Source of the DNA: Palaemon carinicauda
Lineage: Eukaryota; Arthropoda; Malacostraca; Decapoda; Palaemonidae
Length of the DNA stretch: 64,000 nucleotides
Direction: 5' to 3'
NCBI RefSeq assembly: GCF_036898095.1
Contig: NC_090735.1
Coordinates: forward strand, 9,465,209-9,529,208
Shown here: piece by piece, positions 60,768 to 64,000 of the stretch
Layout: the number at the start of each line of letters is the position of its first letter
Numbering within the stretch: the first letter of the stretch is position 1
Notes under the pieces: model-generated
What the model saw: the letters and a program-made list of their open reading frames with translations, nothing else
What the model was told of the DNA's origin: nothing
Database searches by the model: none
Program-made: the position numbers and the translations under genes

Positions 60768-61490
60768 CTAAGCATAAGAGGGCGCTGGATTGTACTGAGG
60801 CTCTCCCTCGTAAGTGACCTCAGCCACGAAACCCGAGTCCCCGTTGACGTTGTAGGACACCTTCTGCAGGCGACCGTCGGGAAGGAGCACATAGTAGGAT
60901 CCCTGAGTGTCGTAGCCATCACGGGCTTCCTGGTGGCCGAAGTCGTTGCCCGAGTAGTCGTCCTTGACGGCGTAGTTGAAGTCGTACTTGGCTGGTTCCT
61001 GTCAGTTTACGAAAATATTATTCAATGAATACCTTAAACTTTGTTACCATTTCAATTGTTTTGAAGTTATGAATAATGACATGTAATTATTTTGATTTAT
61101 AACTGACCTCGTGAGATGGAGGAGGGGCGTATCCATACTGGGGCTGGGAGGGGGCCCCAAACACAGCAGCCACGAGGGCCAAAGACAAGCAAACCTGACA
61201 GGAATGGAACATGGTTAGTGTCAAAACTGATAATGGTCATGGTTTCATGAACCGTAATTACTTCATTAATGTAGACTCCTTTCAGTTAAGTTTATCACTT
61301 ATATGGTTCCTGCATGATTATAAAACAGGAATTAAATGTGAAGCATCGTAGTTACTTTTCGATGATTGAATAGATATTAATGAAACTTCTTTAAAATTAT
61401 ATCTTATTGCTATGAAATGCTTTCACAGAAACAAGAGTTATGTCATATTCCAAAAATAAATAGTTAGCTTTGCTTTACCTTAGCGATCAT
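60768..61490 (-). CDS. Pro-resilin-like R&R cuticle protein, gene 8 (type B)
   Basis: Exon 1 61479-61490, exon 2 61108-61194, exon 3 60768-60998. Same protein and TAG stop as gene 6. AATAAA at 60716-60721 (minus strand). Confidence 0.93.
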
Positions 61491-61650
61491 GATGAGTTCT
61501 CTGAATGGGATATGATAGAACACAGCTGCAAGATGGTCTTATATACGTGAAGTCGGAGAAGGAGGAGTTAAGACTCACTTGGATTACTGGAGAAAGGTCC
61601 TCTCAGAGAACTAAGACCTTCTCTTACTCCACCCATCTGTCCTTGACACT
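61491..61650 (-). promoter_or_regulatory. Promoter of gene 8
   Basis: TATATAAG at 61538-61545; GTCAAGGACA at 61638-61647 (minus strand). Confidence 0.72.
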
Positions 61651-62174
61651 GCTCCAGAGTGGAATCATTCTGGGACTACATATTGAGCTTAGTCTTTGGC
61701 TATTTATGCACGTATTAGGGGACAATATTGCTTACATTTATAACAGTCTCCAAGTGCTATTTTCATTTTATTTTGTGATATTAATATTTGCTTGTCTTCA
61801 CGAGGCGTGTCCGGATGGCTATTACTGTTATCTTCTATCTTCAAGATGTTCTTTGGTTCGAACCTAAAGTCTACTAATTTGTCGTATTCACATAACAGCC
61901 TTTCTCCTCTCCTATCATTGTGCTTTTTATAGTTATTCTAATACTTTATACAGATTATCCTTATTAATCGGGATCTTTTCTTATATTCATACTTTCTCTT
62001 GTTCGGAGGCACCAGTTAGGTATTAACTGATAAGCGGAGTGAATGTAATTGACTTTATTTCCACAAACAGCGAGCTTTTATAACAAGTTTCCGCGAAAGG
62101 TCACAAAATTTTAAGGCGATTGATAAATTCAGGTATTAACAAGTTATCTGTGCTAGGGGAAAGCGATAATGACA

Positions 62175-62227
<53 letters not shown>

Positions 62228-64000
62228 CCGTTAAAGTTTACACTCTTAATTCCTTATGACGAAATTCCCAACACTTCTTGATAATGGTTTAATTCATTGC
62301 TTAAAAAGACTCCTAATAGGATTTGAGGCCAAATGGCCTGAAGAAAGATTTCCTAAATTCTCACTGTTTCTATTTATAAGTATTTGATTAGAAATATTTC
62401 GGATATATTTCACATTTCACATATTTAGCAGAACTTGATAAGTGATATTAAAGATATTCAAAGCTCAGGCAAAAAACAATATTCCTGTTCATTCTTCATA
62501 TCTTTTTTTAAGTTTTATAAGTCATTACTTGAATCTAGCAATGTAAAACATCGTTTGTTTATACAGTTTTCACATCTAATGGAAAAGGATTGAACTTTAT
62601 CTGTTTGTAAATAAGTGCTTGGAAGCCAGGTAGAAACAAGTGATTCAATTAAATGTTCAACGTCCTTGTAAAAGTATGATAAACTTAAAAGAAAGATTAA
62701 AAATATTTTTTCTATTTTCAAATACAGACTGAAATAGAAAAGAAAACTGAAAAATGTTTGCTGTACTCATCCAAAAATCCTTTAGGTGGGGATTACAGTA
62801 AAGATTTATGCCATTCCTAAATACTAACTCAGTTGAACATTTAGAAACTGAACGTTAATCTGTATTTAGATTCCACTTATCTTAAACAAGTTCCATTGGG
62901 AAATACATAATGATATTATGACGAAACGTAGCTAATATATGTTTATTTGCAAAATACACATTGCAAAAAATACTGTTTACCTAATAAGAATTAATCTAAG
63001 ATGAACAACAGTCCATTGTGAATATTCATAGATGTTGATAAATGATTGTGTAAAGTCTTTTGAAAGATTTTTTTTCTTCTTTTTTTTTCTTTTTTGAGAA
63101 AAAGATGTTGCTCTCCATTCTTCAACAATAAACTGCTCTTCTTGACAAGTGGATGGCTCCATAGAAAGATTCTCAAGCCACTGAAGAATTCACCCTTTAA
63201 CTACAGAATCAGAGTAATGACCCAGTTCATTAAAAATTCCATAGCATTAGTAGAGTCCTAAATGTACAGTACATGACATAAGTATCGAACCCTCTTAGAC
63301 ACATTACACCATTCAGCCCTTTATATCGCGGCCACCAAGAGTAGACACACTCGTGCATTATCTGATATCGAGTATTTTCCTTTCCAGTAAGTCTTTCTCA
63401 TCATCTAACCAATCTTTTAGAGCCTCTCCTCTCTTCCTACCGCATCCTTCTCATCATCATCATTTCCTACGCCTATTGACGCAAAAAGCCTCGATTAGAT
63501 TTCACCAGTCGTCTCTCTTTTGAGCTTTTAATTCAATACTTCTCCATTCATCATCTACTTCACACTTCACAGCCCTCAGCCATGTAGGCTTGGGTCTTCC
63601 AATTGTTGTAGTGCTTTGTGGAGCCCATTTGAAAGTCTGGTGAGCTAATCTTTCTTGGGGAGTGCGATGAGCATACCCAAACCATCTTCATCTTACCTCC
63701 CAATACCTCTTAATTTATACAATCTTTCCACGAAGATGTAGCTGTCTGTTCCTTTCACAATACCAAACCACATGAAAAGACCAGTTCATCTTTCACCAAT
63801 GCCAACCCTTTGGACTGCTTTACTCCACATTCTCACCATGTCAGCTCTTCTTACACCGTTCACACTTCACAAACAGGTTTTTGCAATAGGTTCATCCTCT
63901 TTCCTTTCATTCACATTCAACATTCATACTTCACTTTCATAAGATATAGATGGTTTCATAATCTCTTCATTCATTTCCACTTTGGCTTCCATTGACAGCT
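61651..64000. other. Spacer of unit c with LINE fragment
   Basis: Unrecognised spacer; AT tract 62174-62220 interrupted by TATACATA (longer than in units a and b); GAT-tailed LINE end 63450-63777 (minus); pyrimidine-rich spacer to the window end. Confidence 0.65.

Overview
The window looks like nuclear DNA of a decapod crustacean, probably a caridean prawn (Palaemonidae-like). This rests on three observations. There are tandem genes for small R&R-type cuticle proteins with three exons. (AT)n, (ATT)n/(AAT)n and (CT)n/(AG)n microsatellites are extremely dense. Non-LTR retrotransposon and SINE tails fill much of the rest. The species assignment is inference. There is no operon structure, CRISPR array, rRNA gene or intact tRNA gene.

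The backbone is a one-strand (minus) cluster of eight apparently intact genes, plus one truncated pseudogene, for ~109-residue secreted pro-resilin-like cuticle proteins. Each gene has a 4-codon exon 1, an 87-bp exon 2 (signal peptide plus short linker) and a 231-bp exon 3 (the whole chitin-binding domain). Genes start (5' end) at 2703, 6762, 35483, 41168, 45627, 51298, 55793 and 61490; the pseudogene starts at 24949. Exon 3 is almost identical in all eight genes, while the introns and part of exon 2 differ. This points to exon-level gene conversion.

Layout. (1) 1-5.9 kb: gene 1, gene 2 exon 3 and an older duplicated flank. (2) 5.94-24.12 kb and 24.12-34.59 kb: a tandem segmental duplication. 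Its junction falls inside intron 2 of the second gene and created the pseudogene that lacks exon 3. Copy 1 carries a 5.5-kb PIF/Harbinger-type DNA transposon (15582-21078) that looks complete: 54-bp inverted repeats, TAA target duplication, DDE transposase and a spliced MADF/BESS-like partner protein. Copy 2 has the corresponding unfilled site. Copy 1 also has a 2.9-kb array of a 41-bp satellite sitting inside the 3' coding part of a TAA-tailed LINE. In copy 2 the array is only ~0.47 kb and is inverted. (3) 34.67-64.0 kb: three head-to-tail units of ~10.15 kb (the third cut by the window end). Each carries a type-A cuticle gene, a 5'-truncated non-LTR retrotransposon with a 616-codon reverse transcriptase ORF, long AT and CT/AG microsatellites, and a type-B cuticle gene; the two complete units also end in a tRNA-derived SINE.

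The host genes presumably act together in secreting exoskeleton protein. Their promoters share a TATA box and, in seven of the eight, a nuclear-receptor-like motif about 95 bp upstream of it. Everything else is transposon, satellite or unrecognised spacer. The most interesting items are the apparent birth of a satellite inside a LINE, the exon-3 homogenisation, and the filled/empty site pair for a potentially autonomous Harbinger element.
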